64,000 nucleotides of DNA from UBA5186 sp040005095 (GCA_040005095.1 JBDTZN010000002.1:25331-89330); one strand, 5' to 3'; shown: positions 1-8,579, counted from the stretch's first letter. Translations and numbers: made by a program. Notes: generated from the letters alone by a model not told the origin.

Positions 1-50
1 GCGGGACGTGGGACGTGGCGGGAGCGCGTAGTGCGTGTGCGACGGAACGC

Positions 51-500
51 TCAGGCGGCGACGCGCGTGCGCTCGAGATGCTGGTGCGACGGGCAATAGT
101 CGCGCTCGGGCAGCGGCGTGCGCTGGCACGGCTTTCCCTTGCGCGTCGTTGCGCGGCACCGGGCGACGCCTCCGTCGAGCGCGCCCGCCTCTATCTGCTC
201 CTCGATGAAAGCGACAGCCGCTCCCACGCCCTCCTGCACCGCCCACGCCACCTGCGCCTGGGCCGTGATCGGGAAATAGCGCCGGATGTCCTGGAAGAGC
301 GCCCGATCGGGCTTGGAGAAATAGAGCGGATCCTTCGCGAGCCGTTCCATCGTCTGCTCGCACGCAATCAGGACGTCGCGCCTCGATTCGAGCTGGGAAC
401 TGTGATCCGCATACGGCTCGATCAGGTCCTTAATAGACCTGTAGATTGCCCGGGAGTACTGATACATGCAGCTCTGCAACTGAAGGGCGCGCTCTTCCAT
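51..500 (-). CDS. Small hypothetical protein with C-terminal Cys/His motif
   Basis: 149 aa starting at ATG 500, preceded on the minus strand by a GGAGAG ribosome-binding site about 5 nt from the start. No function is recognised. Residues 1-110 look helical, with few Cys. The C-terminus carries R-C-R-A-T-T-R-K-G-K-P-C-Q-R followed by Y-C-P-S-H, i.e. a C-x10-C-x10-C-x2-H arrangement that looks like a small zinc-binding knuckle seen in many short bacterial proteins. Cytosolic; no signal peptide or membrane segment. It stands alone between the window edge and the SPOR gene on the same strand. The reading frame is convincing from RBS, composition and the metal-ligand pattern; the role is unknown. 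Confidence 0.75.
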   Translation of the reverse strand: MEERALQLQSCMYQYSRAIYRSIKDLIEPYADHSSQLESRRDVLIACEQTMERLAKDPLYFSKPDRALFQDIRRYFPITAQAQVAWAVQEGVGAAVAFIEEQIEAGALDGGVARCRATTRKGKPCQRTPLPERDYCPSHQHLERTRVAA

Positions 501-707
501 TTTCGACTCTCCGAATCCTATTGACGCCGCTCAAAGGCTTTGTTAACGGGGAGTTAATCCTTCGCCGCGCTCCCCGCCGGCGCGAGTCTATCCAGATCGA
601 CGGGTTGTTACAAAGTCGCGTTGGGTCTTGTCTGATTTGTAGACAGCGTCGCGCCGCCGCGGACGGTCCGCGTTCGATTCGTAGCCCGAAATGCCTTTCG
701 TTACACC

Positions 708-1421
708 TCAACGTGCGATCTGCCGCGGGTACGGCGTGCGAAACCCCGCGTCGCGCGCCGCGGCCACCGCATTGGTCGCCGCGGCGGAGCTCGGGTAGAA
801 GCCCGAGAAGACGACGTAGTACCCGGGATGGAGGGTCGAGAAGTCGGACGAGTCGAGCACGCCCACGTCCTGCAGGCCGGCGCGGATCGCGCGGCGTGCC
901 TCCTCGACGGCCCGCGCGCGACCGGCTGTCGTCGGGATCGAGTTCAGGACGACCGTGTAACCGCCCCGGCCGGCGGGCCACGATCGGAGGCGATTGGTTG
1001 GAGGAGCCGCCGGAGCCGTCGTTGCGGTCGTAGCCGTCGTCTGTGTCCGCGCCGTCGTCGGCGGAGTGGTCTCGGTCAAGGTGCCGGTGTCTGCGTTCGT
1101 GCCGACCGTGCGATTGTCGGTGGCGACGAGCCGGTTGCTGTCCGCGTTCCCGCGATCGGCCAGGACGACCACTGTTGCCGCGACGGCCGCCACCGCGAGG
1201 CCGAGCAATGCCGCCCAGACCCAGTCGCCGGGATACCACGGAATCCGGCGACGCCACGCCCCGCGGAGGGCTGACGCGGCCCGGGTCGAGCCTGGCAGCG
1301 CGAGCCCGCATTCGAGGCAGTACTCCTGGCCGGCTGCATAGGGCGTCCCGCACCGCGGGCAGTCGCCTGACTCCGCTGCGACCGCGGGAAGATTGTCGGA
1401 GGAGGGAGGCGCGCCTTCCAC
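708..1421 (-). CDS. Zinc-ribbon, single-TM, SPOR-like domain protein
   Basis: 237 aa from GTG 1421, which lies one base after the stop of the upstream zinc-ribbon gene (TAA, C, GTG), so translation is probably coupled. Layout: N-terminal zinc ribbon with two CxxC pairs (C-P-R-C near residue 22 and C-L-E-C near 37), then one membrane segment around residues 68-90 (A-A-L-L-G-L-A-V-A-A-V-A), a Thr/Ala/Pro-rich linker, and a C-terminal SPOR-like fold (G-G-Y-T-V-V-L-N-S ... G-Y-Y-V-V-F-S-G-F-Y). SPOR domains bind denuded glycan strands of peptidoglycan, so an envelope or division role outside the membrane is the likely inference. A longer ORF extends upstream but lacks conserved features and overlaps the neighbour. 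Confidence 0.75.
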   Translation of the reverse strand: MEGAPPSSDNLPAVAAESGDCPRCGTPYAAGQEYCLECGLALPGSTRAASALRGAWRRRIPWYPGDWVWAALLGLAVAAVAATVVVLADRGNADSNRLVATDNRTVGTNADTGTLTETTPPTTARTQTTATTATTAPAAPPTNRLRSWPAGRGGYTVVLNSIPTTAGRARAVEEARRAIRAGLQDVGVLDSSDFSTLHPGYYVVFSGFYPSSAAATNAVAAARDAGFRTPYPRQIAR

Positions 1422-1422
1422 G

Positions 1423-1905
1423 TTACTCGGGCCTTGCCGCCTCGTCCCCTCCGGGCGCGTCCGGTGTCTGGCTCTCGGGGTCGGCCGCGACAACGCGGCC
1501 GCAGTTGGCGCAGAAATGCGAGCCCCAGAGGATCGGCGCGCCGCACGAGCAGCGCGCGGCGGGCGGGGTGCGCCGAACGGCGGTCGCCGTGGCAAGCAGC
1601 GCATCGAGCTCCTGGATCCGCTCGTCGATGCCGATCAGCTCCGAGCACTGCTCGTAGACGAGATCCTCGCGGAAGGCATCGCGCCGCACCATCTCCAGCA
1701 CGAGCCCGCCCAAGTCGCGCACCCGCTGCTCGCGGACGCGCATCAGCGCTCGTCGGTCCCGGCGCAGCCGGCCGGCCGGGGGCAGCGGACGCCTGCGCAC
1801 GGGAACAGCGCGCTGCTCGGCCGGCGGAGGCGCTGCGCCGTTCGTCGAGCCGTCGGTCGCGGGGCCGGCGCCGCGTCGAAAGCGAGAGAAGAACGCGGGT
1901 GCCAC
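1423..1905 (-). CDS. Zinc-ribbon protein
   Basis: 160 aa from GTG 1905. The N-terminal third is Arg/Pro/Ala-rich and probably disordered. The middle (R-V-R-E-Q-R-V-R-D-L-G-G ... I-G-I-D-E-R-I-Q-E-L-D-A-L-L) is helical and could form a coiled coil. The C-terminus holds a zinc ribbon C-S-C-G-A-P-I-L-W-G-S-H-F-C-A-N-C-G. It sits between aldehyde dehydrogenase (37 nt upstream) and the SPOR protein (1 nt downstream) and probably shares their transcript. The matching zinc ribbons in two adjacent coupled proteins suggest they act together. No enzymatic domain is visible. Confidence 0.7.
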   Translation of the reverse strand: MAPAFFSRFRRGAGPATDGSTNGAAPPPAEQRAVPVRRRPLPPAGRLRRDRRALMRVREQRVRDLGGLVLEMVRRDAFREDLVYEQCSELIGIDERIQELDALLATATAVRRTPPAARCSCGAPILWGSHFCANCGRVVAADPESQTPDAPGGDEAARPE

Positions 1906-1942
1906 AGGCGGGGCGAGTGTATCCGCCGCCCGCTCGGAGGGT

Positions 1943-3370
1943 CTAGAGCTGGAGGACGACGAGCCGCTCTTCGGTAAGCTCGCGCACCGCGTAGGCAGGC
2001 CCTTCGCGCGTGTTGCCGGACGCCTTGACGCCGCCGTACGGCATTTGGTCGGCGCGGAACGTCGGCGCCTCGTTGACGGTCACGCCGCCGAATTCGAGCT
2101 CCTGGGCCGCGCGCAGCGCGGACTTGATGCTCGCGGTGAAGATCCCCGCCTGGAGGCCGTAGCGGGTGGTGTTGGCGAGCTCGATCGCCTGGTCGAGCGA
2201 CTCCACGCGGTTGACGGTGCAGACCGGCCCGAAGACCTCCTCGCAGGACACCTTCAGGTCAGGCGAGGCGCCGGCGATGACGGTCGGCTTGATCAACTCG
2301 TCTTCGAGGTCGCCGCCGGTCAGGATCTCGGCGCCCGCCTGGCGAGCCTCGTCGATCCACTCGAGGATCCGCGTCCGCGCGTCCTCGTCGATCACGGGAC
2401 CGACATCGGTCTCGTCGTCGGCCGGGTCGCCGACCTTCAACGCCTCGACGCGCCGCACGAACTGCGCGAGAAACGGCTCGTAGGCGGCTCTTTCGACATA
2501 GATCCGTTGAACGGAGATGCAACTCTGGCCGGCGAAGGAGAAGGCGTTGGCGGCGAGCTTCTCGGCCGCTGCGTCGACGTCGGCGTCGGCAGCGACGATC
2601 GCGGGCGTCGCGTTCCCGAGCTCGAGCGCGACGTGCTTGCGGTGAGCGCGCTCGGCGATGCTCCACCCGACGTCGCCGGAGCCCGTGAACGTGATCACCT
2701 GGACGCGGTCGTCCTCGACGAGCACGTCGCCGATCTCGGACGCCGGCCCGACGATCACGTTCAGCCAGCCCGGCGGCAGCCCGGCCTCTGTCTCGAGCTC
2801 CGCGAGCAGGAACGCCGACAGCGGCGTCTGTCCTGCCGGCTTGAGCACGACGGGGCAGCCGGCTGCGAGGGCCGGCGCGATCTTGTGCGCGACCAGGTTC
2901 AGCGGGAAGTTGAAGGGGCTGATTGCGCCGACGATGCCGCGAGGCCTCCGGATCGTGAATGCAAGCTTGCCCTCGCCGGCCTGCGAGGCGTCCATCGGGA
3001 CCATCTCGCCGGTCAGCTTCCGCGCCTCGACCGCGGCGAACGTGAAGGTGGACATCGCGCGGGCCGCCTCGACGCGGGCCGCCTTGATCGGCTTGCCGGC
3101 TTCGGCGGAGATGGTCTGGGCGACCTCCTCGTGGCGGCGCCCGAGGCCGCCCGCGACGCGGACAAGGATCTCCGCCCGCTTGTGCGCCGGGAGCGGGTTC
3201 CGGAGCGCTTCCTCTGCGGCGTCGAGCGCGCGCCGAACCTCGGCTCCGCCGCCCTGGGCGACCCGTCCGACGACCTCGCCGGAAAAGGGCGAGAGGACCT
3301 TTCGCCACTTGCCGGTCTCCACCCATTCGCCCCCGATCAGGAGGCGCCGCTCCGTCGCCGTCGTGGCCAT
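1943..3370 (-). CDS. NAD(P)-dependent aldehyde dehydrogenase
   Basis: 475 aa from ATG 3370; the open frame runs further upstream but homology begins at M-A-T-T-A-T-E-R-R-L-L-I-G-G-E-W. ALDH superfamily enzyme oxidising an aldehyde to the carboxylate in the cytosol. Visible family marks are F-T-G-S-G-D-V-G-W (cofactor binding), L-E-L-G-N with the general-base Glu, and G-Q-S-C-I-S-V-Q-R with catalytic Cys284. The S-C-I-S-V-Q-R variant resembles the lactaldehyde/glyceraldehyde-3-phosphate dehydrogenase-like branch, but the substrate cannot be fixed. It is divergent from the thiolase with 39 nt between starts, and heads a possible operon with the two zinc-ribbon genes. Confidence 0.93.
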   Translation of the reverse strand: MATTATERRLLIGGEWVETGKWRKVLSPFSGEVVGRVAQGGGAEVRRALDAAEEALRNPLPAHKRAEILVRVAGGLGRRHEEVAQTISAEAGKPIKAARVEAARAMSTFTFAAVEARKLTGEMVPMDASQAGEGKLAFTIRRPRGIVGAISPFNFPLNLVAHKIAPALAAGCPVVLKPAGQTPLSAFLLAELETEAGLPPGWLNVIVGPASEIGDVLVEDDRVQVITFTGSGDVGWSIAERAHRKHVALELGNATPAIVAADADVDAAAEKLAANAFSFAGQSCISVQRIYVERAAYEPFLAQFVRRVEALKVGDPADDETDVGPVIDEDARTRILEWIDEARQAGAEILTGGDLEDELIKPTVIAGASPDLKVSCEEVFGPVCTVNRVESLDQAIELANTTRYGLQAGIFTASIKSALRAAQELEFGGVTVNEAPTFRADQMPYGGVKASGNTREGPAYAVRELTEERLVVLQL

Positions 3371-3409
3371 ACGACGGAGTCTAGGTCGCTCGGCGTAAGC
3401 TGATCGGCG

Positions 3410-4618
3410 ATGGCGACGGACGCTCTGATCGTCGACGCGGTTCGCTCCCCGATCGGCAAGCGAAACGGCTCGCTCGCCGGGATGCGTGGCGACGAGCTGG
3501 CTGGCTTGGTGCTGAACGGCCTCGTCGCCCGCCAGGACCTTGATCCGGCGGAGGTCGAGGACGTCCAGATGGGCTGCGTGACCCAGATCGGCGAACAGGG
3601 CTGGAACATCGGCCGGATGGCGCCCCTCGTCGCCGGCTGGCCCGAGACGGTGTGCGGCACCACGATCGACCGTCAATGCGGCTCATCGATGCAAGGGAAT
3701 TTCAACGCGGCCGCTGCGGTCTGGTCGGGCCAGCTCGACCTCGTCGTCTCGGCAGGCGTCGAGATGATGTCGCGCGTCCCGATGGGCTCGAACGGCGGCG
3801 ATCTCTCGGACGCGCTGACAGAGCGGTGGGAGATCGTCCCGCAGGGGATCTCGGCCGAGGTGCTCGCCAAGGAATGGAGCCTCTCGCGCGAGGAGCTCGA
3901 CGCGTACTCGCTCGAGTCGCACCGCCGCGCGACGCGGGCCATCGACGAGGGCCGGTTCCAAAACGAGGTGATCCCGGTCGAGCTGCCTTCGGCCGGCGAG
4001 CCGTCTCCGGCCGGGTCGGCTCCCGACGCGCTTGGCGTCGCGACGGCGGTGGCCGTCGAGCCGAGAGTCTTTGCGGTTGACGAGGCTCCGCGGCGCGACA
4101 CGTCCGCCGAGAAGCTCGCGGCGCTGCAGCCGGCCTTCCTTCCGGACGGGAAGGTGACCGCGGGGAACTCGAGTCAGATCGTCGACGGTGCGGCGGCGGT
4201 GCTCGTGGCGAGCGAGCGGGCGGCGAACCGGCTCGGGCTGACCGCGCGCGGACGGTTTGTCTCGTTCGGGCTCGCAGGCGTCGATCCGCATCGCATGCTC
4301 CACGGCAATCCCGAGGCGTGCGCGAAGGCGCTCGCCCGAGCCGGCCTCGGGTGGGACGACATCGCCGTGATCGAGGTCAACGAGGCGTTTGCGTCCGTCG
4401 TGCTGCAGTTCGTCCGCGACGCCGGGCTCGAGGATCGGCTCGACGACGTGAACCCGAACGGCGGCGGCATCTCGCTCGGGCATCCGTTGGGGGCGACCGG
4501 CGCGCGCGTGACCGCCACGCTGCTGAACGAGCTCGAGCGGCGCGAGGCGCGATACGGGATCGCCACGATGTGCATCGGCTTCGGCCAGGCGCTCGCGGGC
4601 GTCGTCGAACATCTTTAG
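3410..4618 (+). CDS. Thiolase (acetyl-CoA C-acyltransferase)
   Basis: 402 aa from ATG 3410. Catalyses thiolytic cleavage of 3-ketoacyl-CoA or the reverse condensation of acetyl-CoA. Thiolase marks: nucleophilic Cys90 in R-Q-C-G-S-S-M-Q, His358 in G-H-P-L-G-A-T-G-A-R, and Cys388 in M-C-I-G-F-G-Q, giving the full Cys-His-Cys set. Length matches the family. Eleven bases separate it from the 3-hydroxyacyl-CoA dehydrogenase downstream; the two would carry out consecutive steps of beta-oxidation or of acetoacetyl-CoA/3-hydroxybutyryl-CoA interconversion. FadA-like versus AtoB-like specificity cannot be decided from sequence alone. Confidence 0.93.
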   Translation: MATDALIVDAVRSPIGKRNGSLAGMRGDELAGLVLNGLVARQDLDPAEVEDVQMGCVTQIGEQGWNIGRMAPLVAGWPETVCGTTIDRQCGSSMQGNFNAAAAVWSGQLDLVVSAGVEMMSRVPMGSNGGDLSDALTERWEIVPQGISAEVLAKEWSLSREELDAYSLESHRRATRAIDEGRFQNEVIPVELPSAGEPSPAGSAPDALGVATAVAVEPRVFAVDEAPRRDTSAEKLAALQPAFLPDGKVTAGNSSQIVDGAAAVLVASERAANRLGLTARGRFVSFGLAGVDPHRMLHGNPEACAKALARAGLGWDDIAVIEVNEAFASVVLQFVRDAGLEDRLDDVNPNGGGISLGHPLGATGARVTATLLNELERREARYGIATMCIGFGQALAGVVEHL

Positions 4619-4629
4619 GATCCCGCGCC

Positions 4630-5484
4630 GTGACCAAGGAGATCAGGAAGGTCGGAGTCGTCGGCCTCGGCACGATGGGAGCCGGTATCGCGCAGATCAG
4701 CGTCCAGTCGGGGTTCGAGACTGTCGGGCGCGAGGTCGCCCTCGAGCTGGCAGAGCGGGGTCAGGCCACGATCGACCGCTATCTGACACGTGCTGCCGAG
4801 AAGGGACGGTTGACCCACGAGGAGCGGGACGCCGCGCTCGGGAGGCTCAGCCTGACGACCGAGTTGGAGGATCTTGCGGACTGCGACCTGGTGATCGAGG
4901 CGATCGTCGAGGAGCTCGAGCCGAAGCGCGAGCTGTTCGCGGCGCTCGGCGGCATCGTCGGTGAGGACGCGGTGCTGGCGACGAACACCTCGGCCCTCTC
5001 CGTCACGGAGATCGCCGGTGCGACCGGGCGACCGGAGCGTGTGGTCGGAATGCACTTCTTCAATCCGGCGCCCCTGCTGCCGCTGGTCGAGATCGTTCGC
5101 GGCGAGCGGAGCGGGGAGGATGCAGTCGAGGCGGCCTATAGCTGGGCCGAGCGCGCGGGCAAGCAGCCGGTGCGCTGCAACGACACGCCGGGATTCATCG
5201 TCAACCGCGTCCTGATCCCCCTCCTGAACGACTGTGTGCGCGTGCTCGACGAGGCCAGCGTGGAGCCGGCCGATATGGACAAGGCGCTGGAGAACGGTGC
5301 CGGGTGGCCGCTCGGGCCCTGCGCGCTGATCGATCTGATCGGCATCGATATCCACGTCCATGCCTCGGAAGCCCTGCACGGCAAGCTCGGCGAGCCGCGG
5401 ATGGCGCCTCCAGAGCGCCTCGTCCGGATGCAGGCGGACGGGCACCTGGGCCGCAAGTCGGGCCGCGGATTCTTCGACTACTAG
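4630..5484 (+). CDS. 3-hydroxyacyl-CoA (3-hydroxybutyryl-CoA) dehydrogenase
   Basis: 284 aa from GTG 4630; the open frame extends upstream inside the thiolase gene, but the Rossmann motif fixes the start. N-terminal NAD-binding G-L-G-T-M-G-A-G-I-A-Q at residues about 12-22; catalytic region N-T-S-A-L-S and H-F-F-N-P-A near residues 119-143; C-terminal domain ending G-R-K-S-G-R-G-F-F-D-Y, typical of the short stand-alone PaaH/FadB2 family. Oxidises 3-hydroxyacyl-CoA to 3-ketoacyl-CoA, feeding the thiolase encoded 11 nt upstream. Cytosolic, very probably co-transcribed with the thiolase. Confidence 0.93.
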   Translation: MTKEIRKVGVVGLGTMGAGIAQISVQSGFETVGREVALELAERGQATIDRYLTRAAEKGRLTHEERDAALGRLSLTTELEDLADCDLVIEAIVEELEPKRELFAALGGIVGEDAVLATNTSALSVTEIAGATGRPERVVGMHFFNPAPLLPLVEIVRGERSGEDAVEAAYSWAERAGKQPVRCNDTPGFIVNRVLIPLLNDCVRVLDEASVEPADMDKALENGAGWPLGPCALIDLIGIDIHVHASEALHGKLGEPRMAPPERLVRMQADGHLGRKSGRGFFDY

Positions 5485-5513
5485 CGGACACGTCCGAACC
5501 GGCCCGTCGGCCC

Positions 5514-5619
5514 GTGCCAGGCTCGCGCCATGGCCCGCGGGGCCACGGCGCGACGCGCGAGGCCAAGGCCAGTGCCAGGCGCGCGGCCAAGGCCAGTGCC
5601 AGGCACGCGCCATGGCCCG
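5514..5619. repeat. Cluster of GTGCCWGGCAC repeat copies, including a 24-bp tandem pair
   Basis: The 140-nt gap between two convergent genes is filled by at least three copies of a repeat with core GTGCCAGGC: at 5514, 5572 and 5596. The last is a perfect palindrome core (GTGCCAGGCAC, 5596-5606) followed by a GCGCCATGGCCC flank that recurs elsewhere in the window. Positions 5561-5584 and 5585-5608 are a 24-bp direct tandem repeat differing at one base. Other perfect cores are at 12708, 12784, 22203, 29121, 33380 and 47995. No transposase is linked. A terminator or protein-binding role is possible but unproved. Confidence 0.75.
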
Positions 5620-5624
5620 AGGAG

Positions 5625-7250
5625 CTACGGCCGGGAGAGACGCGCCCAGATGTTCTCGACGAGCGCGGCGACCTGCGGGTCCCCGAGCGACGCGGCGAAG
5701 TTGAGCGTGCCCGCGGCGAACACCTTTGCTCCCGCGGGATTCTCGTAGTACGTCATCTCCGCCGTCCGTCCGGGGCCAAGCACGTTCGGGATCGTCGCGA
5801 GGACGCGCGTGCCCTCAGGCGACGCCGCGGTGCGCGAGTCGATCTCGATGCCATACCGGCCGAACTGCGACCCCTCGCCAAGGCCGGTTCCCGCGAAAGC
5901 CCACGGGTCCAACGCCAGCCCTGAGACCACGAACGGCGCCTGCCGCTCCCCGTGATTCGAGCCCGAATACTGGACGCCGACCAGCCCCGCCTCCGGCTTC
6001 CCCTGATCCCGCCAGAGCTTCCCGCGCACGATCCGGTCGCCCTTCGCCGTCACCTCGCGGAAGAAGTTGTTCGCCGCGAGGAAGGCGAGGTTGCCGCCCA
6101 GATCGCGATAGCGTCGGACGACGTCGTAGACGTGCCTCGTGACGTACTCCTCGTGCCCGGGAAAGACGACGAGGTCGTACGCGCGGGCCAGTGCGTCGCC
6201 CGAGCCCACCCGCTCGAGGTCGTCGTCGGACAGATAGTCCACCTGCTTGCCGGTCCGGTTGAGCCACGAGATGAACTCGAGGTCCCAGTCGTGGAACCGA
6301 AACGGCACGCCGAAGTCGAGGAACGGCCGCTGCAGCGCGACCGACCGCTGGCCGCCGCTGACGTACCAGCTGTCGCCCCAGCCGTCGCCGTTGGCGTCGT
6401 CGAAGTTGTAGGCCTGCCACGTGTTGGTCGCGAGCACGACGGCCACCCGGTTCGTCCCGAGCACACGTGGGCGCAGGATCAGCGGCGCGTACCCTGTCCG
6501 CCCGTCGGCCGCGCGAGCGCGCAGGAAGTAGAGCCCACTCGACCATTCCCCCGCACGCACGAGCCGGAGCCGTGTGCGCGCGCTGCGGTACCGCTCCCAG
6601 CGCACGTCGAGCGGCGGAGTGACGGCGCCGCCGTTCGTCTTCACGTCCACCTCCGACACCTTCACGGAGCTCCCGAACGCGAAGACCTGCAGGCGGAACG
6701 CCTTCGCGTCGGTGGCGATCGCGAGCGAGGCGAACTCTCCAGGCGCGTAGCTTCGCCGCAGAAATCCGAGGTCGATGCCCTGCACGCGCACCACCGGCGC
6801 GTCGACCCGCTGCCCGCGCCAGGGGCGGTAGTTTCCGTACACGCGCAGGCGCCCGCCAGCGTCGCGCACGGTCAGCCGGAGGATGTACGTGCGCGGTGCC
6901 ACGGTCCGGGCCGGACGCCAGGTCAACCGGTGCGGCCCCGCTGCGAGCGACCACGTCTGGCTCCAGACCACCACGGAGGGCGCTCGGTTCTCGCGAATCG
7001 TCTCCGTGCGGACGGCGTCCATCCGTACGCGTGCCGCGCGGTCGAGCCGAAACGACACGAGCGCGCGGTCGCGAAATCCGTCGCCGTTCGGGCTGACGGT
7101 CGTGAGCAGGCGTCGATCCCCGGCGAACGGCGTCGAGCCGTTCGAGACGCGGAGGTCGAGCAAGTGCGGGGCCGCGACGCGAGGCGTACCTGCGGCGGCG
7201 ACCGCGAGCGGCGTCAAGAGCAGCAGAACGACCGCGGCGGGAACTCGCAT
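5625..7250 (-). CDS. Exported protein with N,N-dimethylformamidase-like C-terminal domain
   Basis: 541 aa from ATG 7250, chosen because it puts a signal peptide at the N-terminus (M-R-V-P-A-A-V-V-L-L-L-L-T-P-L-A-V-A-A-A); ATG 7337 would add 29 residues. Residues 40-150 contain a beta-rich module starting V-S-P-N-G-D-G-F-R-D, like the FlgD/gliding-motility Ig-type C-terminal modules. The C-terminal half (N-T-W-Q-A-Y-N-F-D-D-A-N-G-D-G-W-G-D onward, with F-P-G-H-E-E-Y and G-G-N-L-A-F-L-A-A-N-N) resembles the DMF-amidase beta-subunit C-terminal family. Substrate unknown; no alpha subunit is nearby. Probably secreted and facing the cell exterior. Confidence 0.72.
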   Translation of the reverse strand: MRVPAAVVLLLLTPLAVAAAGTPRVAAPHLLDLRVSNGSTPFAGDRRLLTTVSPNGDGFRDRALVSFRLDRAARVRMDAVRTETIRENRAPSVVVWSQTWSLAAGPHRLTWRPARTVAPRTYILRLTVRDAGGRLRVYGNYRPWRGQRVDAPVVRVQGIDLGFLRRSYAPGEFASLAIATDAKAFRLQVFAFGSSVKVSEVDVKTNGGAVTPPLDVRWERYRSARTRLRLVRAGEWSSGLYFLRARAADGRTGYAPLILRPRVLGTNRVAVVLATNTWQAYNFDDANGDGWGDSWYVSGGQRSVALQRPFLDFGVPFRFHDWDLEFISWLNRTGKQVDYLSDDDLERVGSGDALARAYDLVVFPGHEEYVTRHVYDVVRRYRDLGGNLAFLAANNFFREVTAKGDRIVRGKLWRDQGKPEAGLVGVQYSGSNHGERQAPFVVSGLALDPWAFAGTGLGEGSQFGRYGIEIDSRTAASPEGTRVLATIPNVLGPGRTAEMTYYENPAGAKVFAAGTLNFAASLGDPQVAALVENIWARLSRP

Positions 7251-7377
7251 GCCGGCGAATCTTGCCGGAACCTTCCAGTCACCCTGGACGGAAGCCGCTT
7301 TCTTCCTGCCGGGGATTACACTTTCCTTACTTGCCATTCAATGCGGCCACACCTGACCGTTCAATACTTCGAGAGCC

Positions 7378-7839
7378 ATGCGGCGACTCCTGACCTTCTG
7401 CGCTCTCGTTGCGCTCGCGCTTCCCCCGGCGATTCAGGCTGCTACGACAGCGGACGGCACGCTAGCCGTCAAGAACGCGACCGGCGTGGTCATGGTCAAG
7501 GCGACGGGCGCGGTCATCATCGGTCACGCCGACAAGGCGAAGATCACGATCACCGACGCCGACTCGACGGACGGCCGGGTAATCGTGCTCGGCTGGAAGA
7601 CGAAGGTCGCGATCGCGCCCACGAAGACCCAGTACACGGGCGAGGACATGAGGTTCAAGCTCCTCGGCGGCGACAACACGCTCTTCATCCGCGGCTCGGG
7701 CATCTCACTTTCCGCGGTCGGCGAGGGCAAGGTCACGCTCGACGGCGGCAATGTGGCGAACGACGGGAAGTTCTCGATCGACGACGGGCCGTTCCTGTCG
7801 CTCCCGGACTCGATCCACAGCTACTCGTTCGGCGGCTGA
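7378..7839 (+). CDS. Small secreted beta-rich hypothetical protein
   Basis: 153 aa from ATG 7378. Signal peptide M-R-R-L-L-T-F-C-A-L-V-A-L-A-L-P-P-A-I-Q-A-A cleaved around residue 21. The mature part is a series of short beta strands with recurring G-x-V-x-x-x-A-T-G and D-A-D-S-T-D-G patterns, ending in S-Y-S-F-G-G; it looks like a small beta-solenoid or beta-sandwich. No Cys apart from one in the leader, and no catalytic motif. Divergent from the exported DMF-amidase-like gene with a 127-nt shared upstream region, and 27 nt before the response regulator. Function not recognised. Confidence 0.7.
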   Translation: MRRLLTFCALVALALPPAIQAATTADGTLAVKNATGVVMVKATGAVIIGHADKAKITITDADSTDGRVIVLGWKTKVAIAPTKTQYTGEDMRFKLLGGDNTLFIRGSGISLSAVGEGKVTLDGGNVANDGKFSIDDGPFLSLPDSIHSYSFGG

Positions 7840-7866
7840 CCGCCCGCTTTAGGGCATCCTTCGGGA

Positions 7867-8577
7867 GTGTCTGCCCAGCAACAGACCGTGCTTGTCGTCG
7901 AGGACGAGGCGTCGATCGCCTCGTTCGTCTCTCTCTATCTGAAGAACGCGGGCTACGGAGTTCGCACCGCTTCGACCGGAACCGAGGCCCTGAGCGCAGC
8001 CGCTAGCGACTCTCCCTCGCTGATCGTGCTCGACCTGATGCTGCCGGACATCGACGGGATCGAGGTCTGCAAGCGGATCCGTCAGCGCTCCGATGTCCCC
8101 ATCCTCATGCTGACCGCCCGCGACGAGGACGTGGACAAGATCATCGGGCTCGAAGTCGGCGCCGACGACTACCTGACGAAGCCGTTCAATCCGCGCGAGC
8201 TCGTCGCCCGGGTCAAGTCGGTGCTGCGCCGATCCGCGCCGGCCAGGCAGGACCCGGAGAACGCGGTGATCAAGCACGGCGATCTCACGGTCGACTCCGG
8301 GCGCCGGGAGGTCCGGGTCGTCGAGGAGGAGATCCAGCTCGCGCCGAAGGAGTTCGACCTCCTCTGGGAGCTGCTCGATCATCGCGGGCTCGTGCTCACG
8401 CGCGACCAGCTGCTCGAACGCGTCTGGGGCTACACGTTCGCCGGAGACACCCGCACGGTCGACGTCCACGTACGGCAGCTCCGCCGCAAGCTCGGCGATG
8501 CGTCGCCGATCGTGACGGTGTGGGGAGTCGGCTACAAGGTAGGACCCGCGCGGGAAACGGGGAACGAGCAGAACTAG
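7867..8577 (+). CDS. OmpR-family response regulator
   Basis: 236 aa from GTG 7867. N-terminal receiver with acidic pair Glu12/Asp13, phospho-acceptor Asp56 in V-L-D-L-M-L-P, Thr83 in M-L-T-A-R and Lys105 in T-K-P-F, all canonical. C-terminal winged helix ends R-T-V-D-V-H-V-R-Q-L-R-R-K-L-G and V-W-G-V-G-Y-K-V. Binds DNA as a dimer when phosphorylated. Two nucleotides separate its stop from the histidine kinase start, so this is a cognate pair. The signal and the regulon cannot be read from the sequence; the nearest exported genes and the UbiA prenyltransferase are candidate targets by position only. Confidence 0.96.
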   Translation: MSAQQQTVLVVEDEASIASFVSLYLKNAGYGVRTASTGTEALSAAASDSPSLIVLDLMLPDIDGIEVCKRIRQRSDVPILMLTARDEDVDKIIGLEVGADDYLTKPFNPRELVARVKSVLRRSAPARQDPENAVIKHGDLTVDSGRREVRVVEEEIQLAPKEFDLLWELLDHRGLVLTRDQLLERVWGYTFAGDTRTVDVHVRQLRRKLGDASPIVTVWGVGYKVGPARETGNEQN

Positions 8578-8579
8578 CA

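Noticed and set aside
5514..5619. CRISPR array from the tandem repeats
   Set aside because: Units are contiguous 24-mers without spacers, and there are no cas genes.
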